Source: Dehalococcoidia bacterium
GTDB taxonomy: Bacteria > Chloroflexota > Dehalococcoidia > SM23-28-2 > RBG-16-64-32
Assembly: GCA_030690405.1 (NCBI GenBank)
Contig: JAUYGU010000166.1
Location: forward strand, 1 to 5,073
DNA length: 5,073 nt
Reading direction: 5' to 3'
Part shown: positions 1-5,073 of the stretch, piece after piece
How positions within the stretch are numbered: position 1 is the stretch's first letter
How the letters are laid out: each line of letters opens with the position of its first letter
Program-made: the position numbers and the translations under genes
The notes under the pieces: model-generated
Databases searched by the model: none
Told to the model about the DNA's origin: nothing
What the model saw: the letters and a program-made list of their open reading frames with translations, nothing else

Positions 1-929
1 AGGTGGAAGAGGAGCTGGCGAAGCCCTGGGCGAAGGAGCCGCTGGACATGGAAGCGCTCACCCAGCTCGCCCCCGAGGGGCCGACATCCGGCGAGCCGCC
101 GCGCAACGGCCACCAGCCTTCGGCGGAGCTCCAGCGCTGGCTGGAGACGAACGTGCGCCGCCAGCGCCAGGAGGGGTACGTCGCCGTCACGGTCACCGTC
201 CCCATGGGCAACCTCTCCCCTGAGCAGTTCCGCGCCCTCGCCCAGGTCATGAGGCGGTTCAGCGGCGGCACCGCCCGCACTCAGCAGAACCAGAACCTGG
301 TCCTGCGCTGGGTGCGGGAGGATTCCCTGCCCGCCCTCCACGCCGAGCTCGCCGCCACGGGTCTGGGCGCGGCCGAGGCCGGCCTCATCGCCGATGTCGT
401 CGCCTGTCCGGGCACGGACAGCTGCAAGATGGGCATCACCTCCGCCCAGGGCGTCGGGTACGCCCTCCGCGACGCCGTGCTGGAGATGGGTATCGATGAC
501 CCCCTGGTGCACGAGATTACGATCAAGGTCAGCGGCTGCCCGAACGGCTGCGGCCAGCACCACCTGGGAGGCATCGGCCTCCAGGGCTCGTCGTTCAAGG
601 CCGGTCAGACGGATATCCCCTGCTACGACGTCTTCCTGGGTGGCGGCAACTACATCGGCGGCGGCAAGTTCGGCACGCGCGTCGCCCGCGTCCCCGTGAA
701 GCGCATGCCCCAGGCCATCGCCAAGATCATCCGCACCTACCAGGCCGAGCGACAGGACGGGGAGCGTTTCCTGGACTACATCGACCGCGTCGGCGCCAAG
801 TACTTCGACCCGCTCCTCAACGAGTTCAAGGAAGTGGGCCCCATAAGCGAGGAGATCGACACTTACTTCGACTGGGGCAAGGAAGAGCTCTTCAAGGTCA
901 TCCGCGGCGAGGGGGAGTGCGCGCTGTAG
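1..929 (+). CDS. Sirohaem [4Fe-4S] sulfite/nitrite reductase, C-terminal part (5' end outside window)
   Basis: This is the C-terminal half of a ferredoxin-type sulfite or nitrite reductase, a cytoplasmic enzyme that makes the six-electron reduction of sulfite to sulfide (or nitrite to ammonia). The reading frame is open to the left edge, with its first whole codon at base 3. About 300 residues, including the first half-repeat, should lie upstream; this follows from comparison with E. coli SiR-HP and spinach NiR from memory. Numbering from base 3, residues about 55-115 form the second ferredoxin-like half-domain, including a QNQNLVLRWV strand. The sirohaem/cluster domain follows, with Cys135-X5-Cys141 and Cys179-X3-Cys183, the full set of [4Fe-4S] ligands; Cys183 should bridge to the sirohaem. 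The GTG at base 3 is unlikely to be a real start. Placement just before cysH and sat argues for sulfite as substrate, but the visible half cannot separate sulfite from nitrite reductases. Family call is firm; substrate is inferred. Confidence 0.93.
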   Translation, partial: VEEELAKPWAKEPLDMEALTQLAPEGPTSGEPPRNGHQPSAELQRWLETNVRRQRQEGYVAVTVTVPMGNLSPEQFRALAQVMRRFSGGTARTQQNQNLVLRWVREDSLPALHAELAATGLGAAEAGLIADVVACPGTDSCKMGITSAQGVGYALRDAVLEMGIDDPLVHEITIKVSGCPNGCGQHHLGGIGLQGSSFKAGQTDIPCYDVFLGGGNYIGGGKFGTRVARVPVKRMPQAIAKIIRTYQAERQDGERFLDYIDRVGAKYFDPLLNEFKEVGPISEEIDTYFDWGKEELFKVIRGEGECAL

Positions 930-965
930 GCCGGCGGGAGCACACGAAACAGCAAGCGATATTCC

Positions 966-973
966 AAGGAGGT
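966..973 (+). promoter_or_regulatory. Strong ribosome binding site of cysH
   Basis: AAGGAGGT is a near-perfect match to the anti-Shine-Dalgarno sequence. It ends 8 nt before a GTG codon at 982, which decides that GTG as the start. It is clearly the strongest ribosome site in the window. The 52-bp gap it sits in (930-981) shows no convincing promoter or terminator, so cysH is probably co-transcribed with the reductase. Confidence 0.85.
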
Positions 974-981
974 ACCACCAG

Positions 982-1710
982 GTGACTAGTGAGGTAACAG
1001 CGACGGCACTCAGTCCCGAGAAGGTCAAGGAGCTGAACGAGCAGCTCACGGGCAAGTCCGCCGAGGAGATAGTGCGCTGGGCCGCCGATACGTTCGGTTC
1101 GGAGATCGCGTTCGCCAGCAGCTTCGGCGCCGAGGACGTGGCGCTCATCGACATCATCAGCAGGGTCGCCCCAGAGCTCCCGATGTTCACTCTGGACACC
1201 GGCCGCCTGCACGACGAGACGTATGAGGTGATGGAGAACGTCCGCACCCGCTATCAGCTGCCCATCCTGAGCCAGTTCCCCGACCGCGAGGCCGTGGAGA
1301 AGCTGGAGCGCGAGAAGGGGTACTACTCCTTCCGCGAGAGCATCGAGAACCGCAAGGAGTGCTGCGGCATCCGCAAGGTGGTACCCCTGAAGAGGGCGCT
1401 CTCCGGCCTGAATGCCTGGATGACCGGCCTCCGCCGCGAGCAGTCCGTGACCCGCACGGAGATGCAGGCGCTGGAGTGGGACGAAGGCAACGGCATCGCG
1501 AAGGTGAACCCCCTCATCGACTGGAGCGAGCAGCAGGTCTGGGACTACATCAAGACCAACAATGTCCCCTACAACGCCCTCCACGACCGCGGCTTCCCCA
1601 GCATCGGCTGCGCACCCTGCACCCGCGCCATCAAGCCTGGCGAGGACGTCCGCGCCGGCCGCTGGTGGTGGGAGAACCCGGAGAACAAGGAGTGTGGCCT
1701 GCACCAATAG
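982..1710 (+). CDS. cysH: Assimilatory adenylylsulfate (APS) reductase, [4Fe-4S] type
   Basis: This cytoplasmic enzyme reduces adenylylsulfate (APS) to sulfite and AMP using thioredoxin or a similar thiol donor. It belongs to the PAPS/APS reductase family with an ATP-pyrophosphatase-like nucleotide fold; at 242 residues it is a normal length. Visible signatures are the SSFGAEDV phosphate-binding loop (46-53), LDTGRLHDETY (71-81), TGLRREQSVTR (148-158), and the C-terminal ECGLH with the catalytic Cys238. Cys127-Cys128 together with Cys210-X2-Cys213 give the CC...CXXC pattern of the [4Fe-4S] cluster. Within the family this pattern marks APS-using enzymes, while classic PAPS reductases (E. coli type) lack it, although some cluster-containing members accept both substrates. 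The GTG start is supported by the AAGGAGGT site 8 nt upstream. It sits between the reductase that consumes its product and the ATP sulfurylase that makes its substrate. The family is firm; APS preference is inferred from the cysteines and the absence of cysC here. Confidence 0.95.
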   Translation: MTSEVTATALSPEKVKELNEQLTGKSAEEIVRWAADTFGSEIAFASSFGAEDVALIDIISRVAPELPMFTLDTGRLHDETYEVMENVRTRYQLPILSQFPDREAVEKLEREKGYYSFRESIENRKECCGIRKVVPLKRALSGLNAWMTGLRREQSVTRTEMQALEWDEGNGIAKVNPLIDWSEQQVWDYIKTNNVPYNALHDRGFPSIGCAPCTRAIKPGEDVRAGRWWWENPENKECGLHQ

Positions 1711-1735
1711 AGGTCAGGGGCCACCAGGAGCTTTG

Positions 1736-1769
1736 AGCGACGGGCCGCCTGGCTGCGGCCCGTTTCGCT
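1736..1769 (+). terminator. GC-rich hairpin between cysH and sat (terminator-like or processing site)
   Basis: A 9-bp perfect stem (1740-1748 with 1755-1763) closes a 6-nt CTGGCT loop. It can extend by four more pairs (AGCG 1736-1739 with CGCT 1766-1769) across a 2-nt TT bulge. Only three T residues (1763-1765) follow the core stem, so it makes a weak intrinsic terminator at best. Alternatives are partial termination that tunes sat relative to cysH, or an mRNA processing or stability element. Its position, 25 nt past the cysH stop and about 20 nt before the sat start, fits any of these. No convincing promoter for sat is seen after it. Confidence 0.5.
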
Positions 1770-1787
1770 AGAGGACAGGAAGCGTAC

Positions 1788-2969
1788 ATGCACGAGACGA
1801 TACCCGCCCACGGCGGAGAGCTCATCGACCTCACCGCCCGCGGCGACGAACGGGAGACGCTGCGGGAGCGGGCGGCCGCGCTGCCCGTCCTCCGCCTGAA
1901 CGACCGCACCGTCTCCGACCTGGAGCTGTTGGGCAACGGCGGCTTCAGCCCCCTCCGCGGCTTCATGGGCCGCGCCGACTACGGCGCTGTCGTCGAGGCG
2001 ATGCGGCTCGCCTCCGGCCTCCCCTGGCCGATCCCCGTCACCCTCGCCGTGAGTCGCGAGGAGGCGAAGGGGCTCAGCGAGGGGTCGGAGGTGGCGCTGG
2101 CCGATGAGGCGGGCAACGTGCTTGCCGTCATGGCGCTGGCGGAGCGGTTTGACTACGACAAACGCTGGGAGGCCCGCAACGTCTACCGGACGGAAGAGGA
2201 GGCCCACCCCGGCGTCGCGGCCCTCTACCGGCAGGGCGACGTGCTCCTGGGCGGGGAGGTGCGGGTGATCGACCTGCCGCCCCACGACGACTTCCCGCCC
2301 TACCGGCTGACGCCGGCGCAGACCCGCGCCGCTTTCGCGGAGCGCGGCTGGCGCACCGTCGTTGGCTTTCAGACCCGAAACCCCGTGCACCGCGCCCACG
2401 AGTACATCCAGAAGTGCGCACTGGAGACGGTCGACGGCCTCCTGCTCCACCCGCTGGTGGGCGAGACGAAGGGCGACGATATCCCCGCCGACGTGCGCAT
2501 GCGCTGCTACGAGGTGCTGCTGGAGCTGTACTACCCGGCGGACCGCGTCCTCCTCTCGGTTAACCCGGCGGCGATGCGCTACGCCGGCCCCCGGGAGGCG
2601 ATCTTTCACGCCCTGGTCCGCAAGAACTACGGCTGCACCCACTTCATCGTCGGGCGGGACCACGCCGGCGTGGGCAGCTACTACGGCACGTACGACGCCC
2701 AGCTCATCTTCGGCGAGTTCGCCCCCGGCGAGCTGGGGATTGCGCCGATGTTCTACGACCACACGTTCTTCTGCAAGCGCTGCGCCGGCATGGCCAGCGC
2801 CAAGACCTGCCCCCACGACGCCGAGGACCGCGTGACGCTCTCTGGTACGCAGGTGCGGGAGATGCTGAAGGGCGGGCTGGCGCCGCCGCCGGAGTTCAGC
2901 CGGCCGGAGGTCGCCGAGGTACTGATCCAGGCGATGCAGGAGAGGACGACACCGCACTATGCCGTCTGA
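1788..2969 (+). CDS. sat: Sulfate adenylyltransferase (ATP sulfurylase), single-subunit Sat type
   Basis: Sat activates sulfate with ATP to give APS and pyrophosphate, the first step of sulfate reduction, in the cytoplasm. The 393-residue protein has the usual layout of the homo-oligomeric family: an N-terminal PUA-like domain (about 1-165) and the nucleotidyltransferase domain (about 170-390). Catalytic motifs are clear: [10 protein letters not shown] (195-204, the QxRNPxHxxH loop), GRDHAG (289-294) and SGTQVREML (352-360). Cys329, Cys332, Cys341 and His343 form a cluster resembling the structural zinc site described for the Thermus enzyme; metal binding here is inference. There is no fused APS kinase domain at either end. 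The ATG has an AGGAAG site 5 nt upstream (1777-1782). The gene is unrelated to the two-subunit CysDN type common in Proteobacteria. Direction is taken as assimilatory because cysH and cysK flank it; the same family also works in dissimilatory sulfur metabolism. The gene end overlaps the next start by 11 bp. Confidence 0.96.
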   Translation: MHETIPAHGGELIDLTARGDERETLRERAAALPVLRLNDRTVSDLELLGNGGFSPLRGFMGRADYGAVVEAMRLASGLPWPIPVTLAVSREEAKGLSEGSEVALADEAGNVLAVMALAERFDYDKRWEARNVYRTEEEAHPGVAALYRQGDVLLGGEVRVIDLPPHDDFPPYRLTPAQTRAAFAERGWRTVVGFQTRNPVHRAHEYIQKCALETVDGLLLHPLVGETKGDDIPADVRMRCYEVLLELYYPADRVLLSVNPAAMRYAGPREAIFHALVRKNYGCTHFIVGRDHAGVGSYYGTYDAQLIFGEFAPGELGIAPMFYDHTFFCKRCAGMASAKTCPHDAEDRVTLSGTQVREMLKGGLAPPPEFSRPEVAEVLIQAMQERTTPHYAV

Positions 2970-4125
2970 AGGTACCGGCGATCAGGCGCTGGCGCCGCGT
3001 CCGGGGCGCCCGGACGGGCTTGCCCGGGCGGCGGGCCTGGCGCAATCCTCGGACCCGGCCGTAGGCCAGCGGAGCTGGCGGGCCTGGCTGGGTGCCGCGA
3101 GCAGGGCCGGCTACAGCGTCGCCGGGCTGATGCTGTTCATCCTGGCCCTGGAGACGCTGAAGAAGGGCGCCGGCGGCCTCAAGCCGGTACTGAACAGCGT
3201 CTCCGCCGACGGCGTCCTGAACCTCCTGGGGTTCGGCTGGGCGGGCGCTTACGCCGTCATGAGCGGATCGCCGGTGGCGGCGATCTCGCTCAGCCTGTAC
3301 GCGGGCGGCACCATCTCCGACGTCGAGGCGTTCGCCATGATTAACGGCACGCGCCTGGGTGCCTCGTTCATCGTCCTGTTCGTCGGCTTCCTGCTGTACG
3401 TGTTCCGCCGGAGGACGGCCGACGGCCTCTACATCGGTGTGGTGGCGCTGCTCACCGCGTTCACGCTCTGGCTGCCCGTCCTGCCGATCGGCATCCTCGC
3501 CCTGCGCTCCGGCTGGTTCGACTCCGTCCGGCTGTCCACGCCGGGCGCGATCACGTCGTTTGTGGATGTCGTCTTCGACCCGGCCGTCAACCTGGCCGCC
3601 GATCGCCTGCCGCGGCTGGTGATGTTCGTCCTCGGCATCGGCCTGTTGCTGGGCGCGTTCACGGTCTTCGACCGCGCGCTCCCGAACTTGGAGTCCGCCT
3701 CAGGCGGACGGATCGAGCGGATTAAGGATTGGATCCACAACCCGCTGGCGATGTTCGTCCTTGGCCTGCTGATCACGGCGATGACGCTCTCGGTGTCCCT
3801 ATCGCTGACCCTCCTCATCCCGCTCTCCCTGAAGGGCTACATCCGGCGCGAGGGCATCATCCCCTACGTCATGGGCGCGAACATCTCCACCTGGGTGGAC
3901 ACCCTGGTGGCGGCCCTGCTGCTGAACTCGCCGCGGGCGTTCACCATCGTGTTCACGGAGATGGTGATCGGCGCCTCGATATCGCTCATCGTGCTGCTGT
4001 TCTTCTACCGGCCGTACTCGCGACTGATCCTGGCCACGGCACACCGCGTCACGCACAGCAGGCGTGGCTTCGCGCTGTTCCTGGGCGCCATCTTCGTGGT
4101 GCCGCTGGTGTTGTTCTTGGTGTGA
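2959..4125 (+). CDS. PNaS (NptA-like) family membrane transporter, candidate sulfate/anion transporter
   Basis: This 388-residue polytopic membrane protein has a hydrophilic N-terminus (1-48) and about nine hydrophobic segments: roughly 52-66, 88-113, 134-150, 157-182, 218-236, 262-290, 303-322, 326-349 and 370-388. [19 protein letters not shown] (56-74) matches the opening of Na+/phosphate cotransporters of the PNaS/SLC34 kind. Two internal repeats are visible: 92-142, ending INGTRLGAS, and 268-323, containing [12 protein letters not shown], which matches the family's ILGANIGTT. The QSSS signature expected in each repeat is replaced by SGSPVAA (102-108) and TLSVSLS (276-282). The PhoU-like C-terminal domain found in many longer homologues is absent. 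The ATG overlaps the sat stop by 11 bp, with AGAGGA at 2941-2946, 12 nt upstream, so translational coupling is likely. The fold assignment is good; sulfate as substrate is inference from context and the altered motifs. Phosphate import or sulfite/sulfide export are alternatives. Confidence 0.8.
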   Translation: MPSEGTGDQALAPRPGRPDGLARAAGLAQSSDPAVGQRSWRAWLGAASRAGYSVAGLMLFILALETLKKGAGGLKPVLNSVSADGVLNLLGFGWAGAYAVMSGSPVAAISLSLYAGGTISDVEAFAMINGTRLGASFIVLFVGFLLYVFRRRTADGLYIGVVALLTAFTLWLPVLPIGILALRSGWFDSVRLSTPGAITSFVDVVFDPAVNLAADRLPRLVMFVLGIGLLLGAFTVFDRALPNLESASGGRIERIKDWIHNPLAMFVLGLLITAMTLSVSLSLTLLIPLSLKGYIRREGIIPYVMGANISTWVDTLVAALLLNSPRAFTIVFTEMVIGASISLIVLLFFYRPYSRLILATAHRVTHSRRGFALFLGAIFVVPLVLFLV

Positions 4126-4214
4126 TGACGGTGTTCGTTGCGAACGCGAATCGGGGCATGCTACGATTGTTGAGGAGTTTACTCCACTTTCGCCCCGCTG
4201 AAGGACTGTCATGA
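4125..4214 (+). CDS. Possible 29-residue bridging small ORF (uncertain)
   Basis: An ATG at 4125 shares bases with the transporter stop (TGATG, 4123-4127). The frame runs 29 sense codons to a TGA at 4212-4214 that overlaps the Rrf2 start (ATGA, 4211-4214). The peptide would start [10 protein letters not shown] and carry a basic, leucine-rich centre (MLRLLRSLL). Stop-start overlaps at both ends suggest it could pass ribosomes from the transporter to the regulator gene. Against this, it has no Shine-Dalgarno of its own, the Rrf2 gene has a good one, and the same bases carry promoter-like and dyad signals. It has no Cys run that would suggest a cysteine-sensing leader peptide. It may be chance. 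Confidence 0.2.
   Translation: MTVFVANANRGMLRLLRSLLHFRPAEGLS
4133..4145. repeat. Short inverted repeat overlapping the putative -35 element
   Basis: GTTCG and CGAAC (4133-4137 and 4141-4145) are perfect 5-bp arms around TTG, starting 8 bases after the transporter stop. With so short a stem and no T-run it is not a convincing terminator. As DNA it overlaps the putative -35 hexamer, so a protein-binding role is possible but unsupported. Confidence 0.25.
4138..4167 (+). promoter_or_regulatory. Putative sigma-70-like promoter for the Rrf2-cysK pair
   Basis: TTGCGA (4138-4143) and TACGAT (4162-4167) each match four of six consensus bases and are separated by 18 bp. They lie in an 85-bp gap that falls to about 40% G+C around 4161-4190, well below the flanking genes. 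Transcription would start near 4174, giving a leader of about 37 nt before the Rrf2 ATG. This would let the regulator and cysK be expressed apart from the upstream genes. Hexamer matching alone is weak evidence. Confidence 0.4.
4172..4187. promoter_or_regulatory. Dyad symmetry over the predicted start site, candidate Rrf2 operator
   Basis: GGAGT-TT-ACTCC (4174-4185) is a perfect 5-bp inverted repeat with a 2-bp centre. One further G/C pair lies at 4172/4187 beyond an A/A mismatch. It begins where transcription from the putative promoter would start, a classic position for repression. Rrf2 dimers bind imperfect dyads with AT-rich centres and many repress their own gene, so autoregulation is plausible. 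An outer pair of arms, CGGGGC (4152-4157) and GCCCCG (4192-4197), encloses it. No second copy was noticed before cysH, sat or cysK in the window. Confidence 0.4.
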
Positions 4215-4654
4215 AGGTTTCCACCAAAGGCGACTACGGTATCCGTGCCCTCATCGAGCTGGCGCATCACTTCGGCGAGCCGAAGCCGACGCAGAGCGCC
4301 GAGATAGCCGCACGCCAGGGCATCCCGGAGTCCTACCTGGAGCAGCTCCTCACCACCATGCGGCGCGCCGGCTTCATCCGCAGCGTGCGCGGCCCGCAGG
4401 GCGGCCACGCCCTCATCCGCGATCCGCAAGCGCTGCTGGTCAGCGAGGTGATCGTCGCTTTGGAGGGGACCATCCTCCCCATCGACTGCCTGGACGACTC
4501 ATCCGCCTGCTCAAAGGGCGGCGGCTGCGCCCAGCGGGACATGTGGCAGGCCGTCCGGGAAGCGATCCTGGGGGTATTGGAGAACACAACCATCGCCGAC
4601 CTGGCGGAGCGGGACCGCGCCGTCAGCGCGGGAGGCGCGCGCTACGTCATCTGA
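4211..4654 (+). CDS. Rrf2-family transcriptional regulator with three-cysteine (possible Fe-S) motif
   Basis: This is a 147-residue dimeric winged-helix DNA-binding regulator. The N-terminus [18 protein letters not shown] is typical of Rrf2 proteins. The recognition helix-turn-helix spans about 27-55 ([19 protein letters not shown]), followed by the wing RGPQGGHAL (60-68). The dimerisation helix is around 108-125. Cys93, Cys100 and Cys106 sit in the loop where IscR and NsrR hold an iron-sulfur cluster, with spacing C-X6-C-X5-C. I recall IscR and NsrR as C-X5-C-X5-C, so this is close but not identical. The neighbour cysK and the upstream assimilation genes make a CymR-like role in cysteine or sulfide control likely. 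CymR itself has no such cysteine triad, so redox, iron or Fe-S sensing is an alternative or added input. The ATG is supported by GAAGGA (4200-4205) 5 nt upstream. Family is firm; ligand and targets are inferred. Confidence 0.92.
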   Translation: MKVSTKGDYGIRALIELAHHFGEPKPTQSAEIAARQGIPESYLEQLLTTMRRAGFIRSVRGPQGGHALIRDPQALLVSEVIVALEGTILPIDCLDDSSACSKGGGCAQRDMWQAVREAILGVLENTTIADLAERDRAVSAGGARYVI

Positions 4655-4664
4655 GAGGGAAGAC

Positions 4665-5073
4665 ATGAAGAGAGACGGACAGATCGCGGAGACGGTGCTG
4701 GATCTTATAGGCGACACCCCCATGGTGCGGCTGAACCGGGTTGTCCCGGACGGCGCCGCTGAGGTCCTGGCCAAGGTAGAATCGCACAACCCGGCCGGGA
4801 GCGTGAAGGACCGGATCGCCCTCAGCATGATCGAGGCGGCGGAGCGCGAAGGGCGGATCAAGCCCGGCGACACGATCGTAGAGCCGACGAGTGGCAACAC
4901 CGGCATCGGCTTGGCGATGGTGGCCGCGGTGAAGGGCTACCGGCTCATCGTGACGATGCCGGAGGACATGAGCCTGGCCCGCCGCGACCTGCTCGCCCGC
5001 TACGGGGCGGAGATCATCCTCACCCCCGCAATTGAGGGGATGACCGGCGCCGTGTACGCCGCCCAGGAGCTGA
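4665..5073 (+). CDS. cysK: Cysteine synthase (O-acetylserine sulfhydrylase), N-terminal part (3' end outside window)
   Basis: CysK is a cytoplasmic PLP enzyme that makes cysteine from sulfide and O-acetylserine. The first 136 codons are present, out of an expected 300-310. [13 protein letters not shown] (13-25) is the family's opening. [10 protein letters not shown] (41-50) holds Lys48, the predicted PLP Schiff-base lysine, and [11 protein letters not shown] (74-84) is the substrate-binding and cofactor loop. [19 protein letters not shown] (98-116) and [11 protein letters not shown] (119-129) match CysK-type rather than cystathionine beta-synthase proteins, which more often have a K in the MPxxMS stretch. 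The ATG at 4665 is 10 bp past the Rrf2 stop, with GAGAGGGA at 4653-4660, 4 nt upstream. The gene is almost certainly co-transcribed with the regulator. The C-terminal part, which would help separate CysK from CysM or O-phosphoserine-using forms, is not visible. Confidence 0.94.
   Translation, partial: MKRDGQIAETVLDLIGDTPMVRLNRVVPDGAAEVLAKVESHNPAGSVKDRIALSMIEAAEREGRIKPGDTIVEPTSGNTGIGLAMVAAVKGYRLIVTMPEDMSLARRDLLARYGAEIILTPAIEGMTGAVYAAQEL

Noticed and set aside
968..979. GGAGGT/ACCACC near-palindrome before cysH as a possible operator
   Set aside because: One arm is the Shine-Dalgarno itself, the match has an A/A mismatch, and there is no loop. Chance is likely.
898..1707. 269-codon open frame on the minus strand across cysH
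   Set aside because: It mirrors cysH, is low in complexity and has no domain signature. It is a GC-rich shadow.
1711..1787. Possible sulfur-sensing riboswitch (SAM type) or sat promoter in the cysH-sat gap
   Set aside because: The gap holds one simple hairpin and no multi-helix core. A TTGAGC at 1733-1738 has no -10 partner at the right distance.
1569..2957. 462-codon open frame on the minus strand across sat
   Set aside because: It is antisense to a gene with all Sat catalytic motifs. Its composition is the biased leucine/arginine/alanine/valine-rich pattern that GC-rich third positions create on the opposite strand, and it has no recognisable motif.
3729..4214. 161-codon + strand frame overlapping the transporter
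   Set aside because: Up to 4125 it is a shadow in another frame of a clear membrane protein. Only its last 29 codons, after the transporter stop, merit mention.
4511..4906. 131-codon minus-strand frame across the Rrf2-cysK junction
   Set aside because: It is antisense to two well-supported genes and has no family features.
1..5073. Mobile elements, tRNA or rRNA genes, CRISPR arrays
   Set aside because: No transposase or integrase motifs, no spaced direct repeats, no terminal inverted repeats and no tRNA-like folds were seen; coding covers nearly the whole window.

Overview
The window is a compact, GC-rich stretch (about two-thirds G+C by eye, with G/C strongly preferred at third codon positions). 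It is almost entirely coding, and all six genes lie on the + strand. In order they are: the C-terminal part of a sirohaem [4Fe-4S] sulfite/nitrite reductase (cut by the left edge), an iron-sulfur adenylylsulfate reductase (cysH type), a single-subunit ATP sulfurylase (sat), a membrane protein of the Na+/phosphate cotransporter (PNaS/NptA) fold, an Rrf2-family regulator, and the N-terminal part of cysteine synthase (cysK, cut by the right edge). The gene set and protein style resemble high-GC free-living bacteria such as Chloroflexota or Actinobacteria. Chloroflexota is my preferred guess, but the sequence alone does not settle it.

Region by region: bases 1-929 hold the reductase. A 52-bp gap with a near-perfect Shine-Dalgarno leads into cysH (982-1710). 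A 77-bp gap then carries a strong GC-rich hairpin (1736-1769) before sat (1788-2969). The transporter gene (2959-4125) overlaps the end of sat by 11 bp. An 85-bp gap (4126-4210), visibly AT-richer than its surroundings, carries a plausible promoter, a dyad symmetry over the expected transcription start, and a 29-codon reading frame that bridges the two flanking genes. The Rrf2 gene (4211-4654) and cysK (from 4665) follow, only 10 bp apart.

Together the genes give a near-complete assimilatory route: a candidate anion transporter brings in sulfate, Sat makes APS, CysH reduces APS directly to sulfite, the sirohaem enzyme reduces sulfite to sulfide, and CysK fixes sulfide into cysteine. No APS kinase (cysC) is seen, and CysH has the four cluster cysteines typical of APS-using enzymes, so the PAPS branch is probably bypassed. 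The Rrf2 protein beside cysK recalls CymR, the cysteine regulator that partners with CysK in Bacillus. Unlike CymR it has three cysteines at the place where IscR and NsrR bind an Fe-S cluster.

The least ordinary parts are the transporter, which has lost both QSSS signatures of its family, and the three-cysteine Rrf2 regulator with its compact control region. The rest is recognisable sulfur assimilation machinery.
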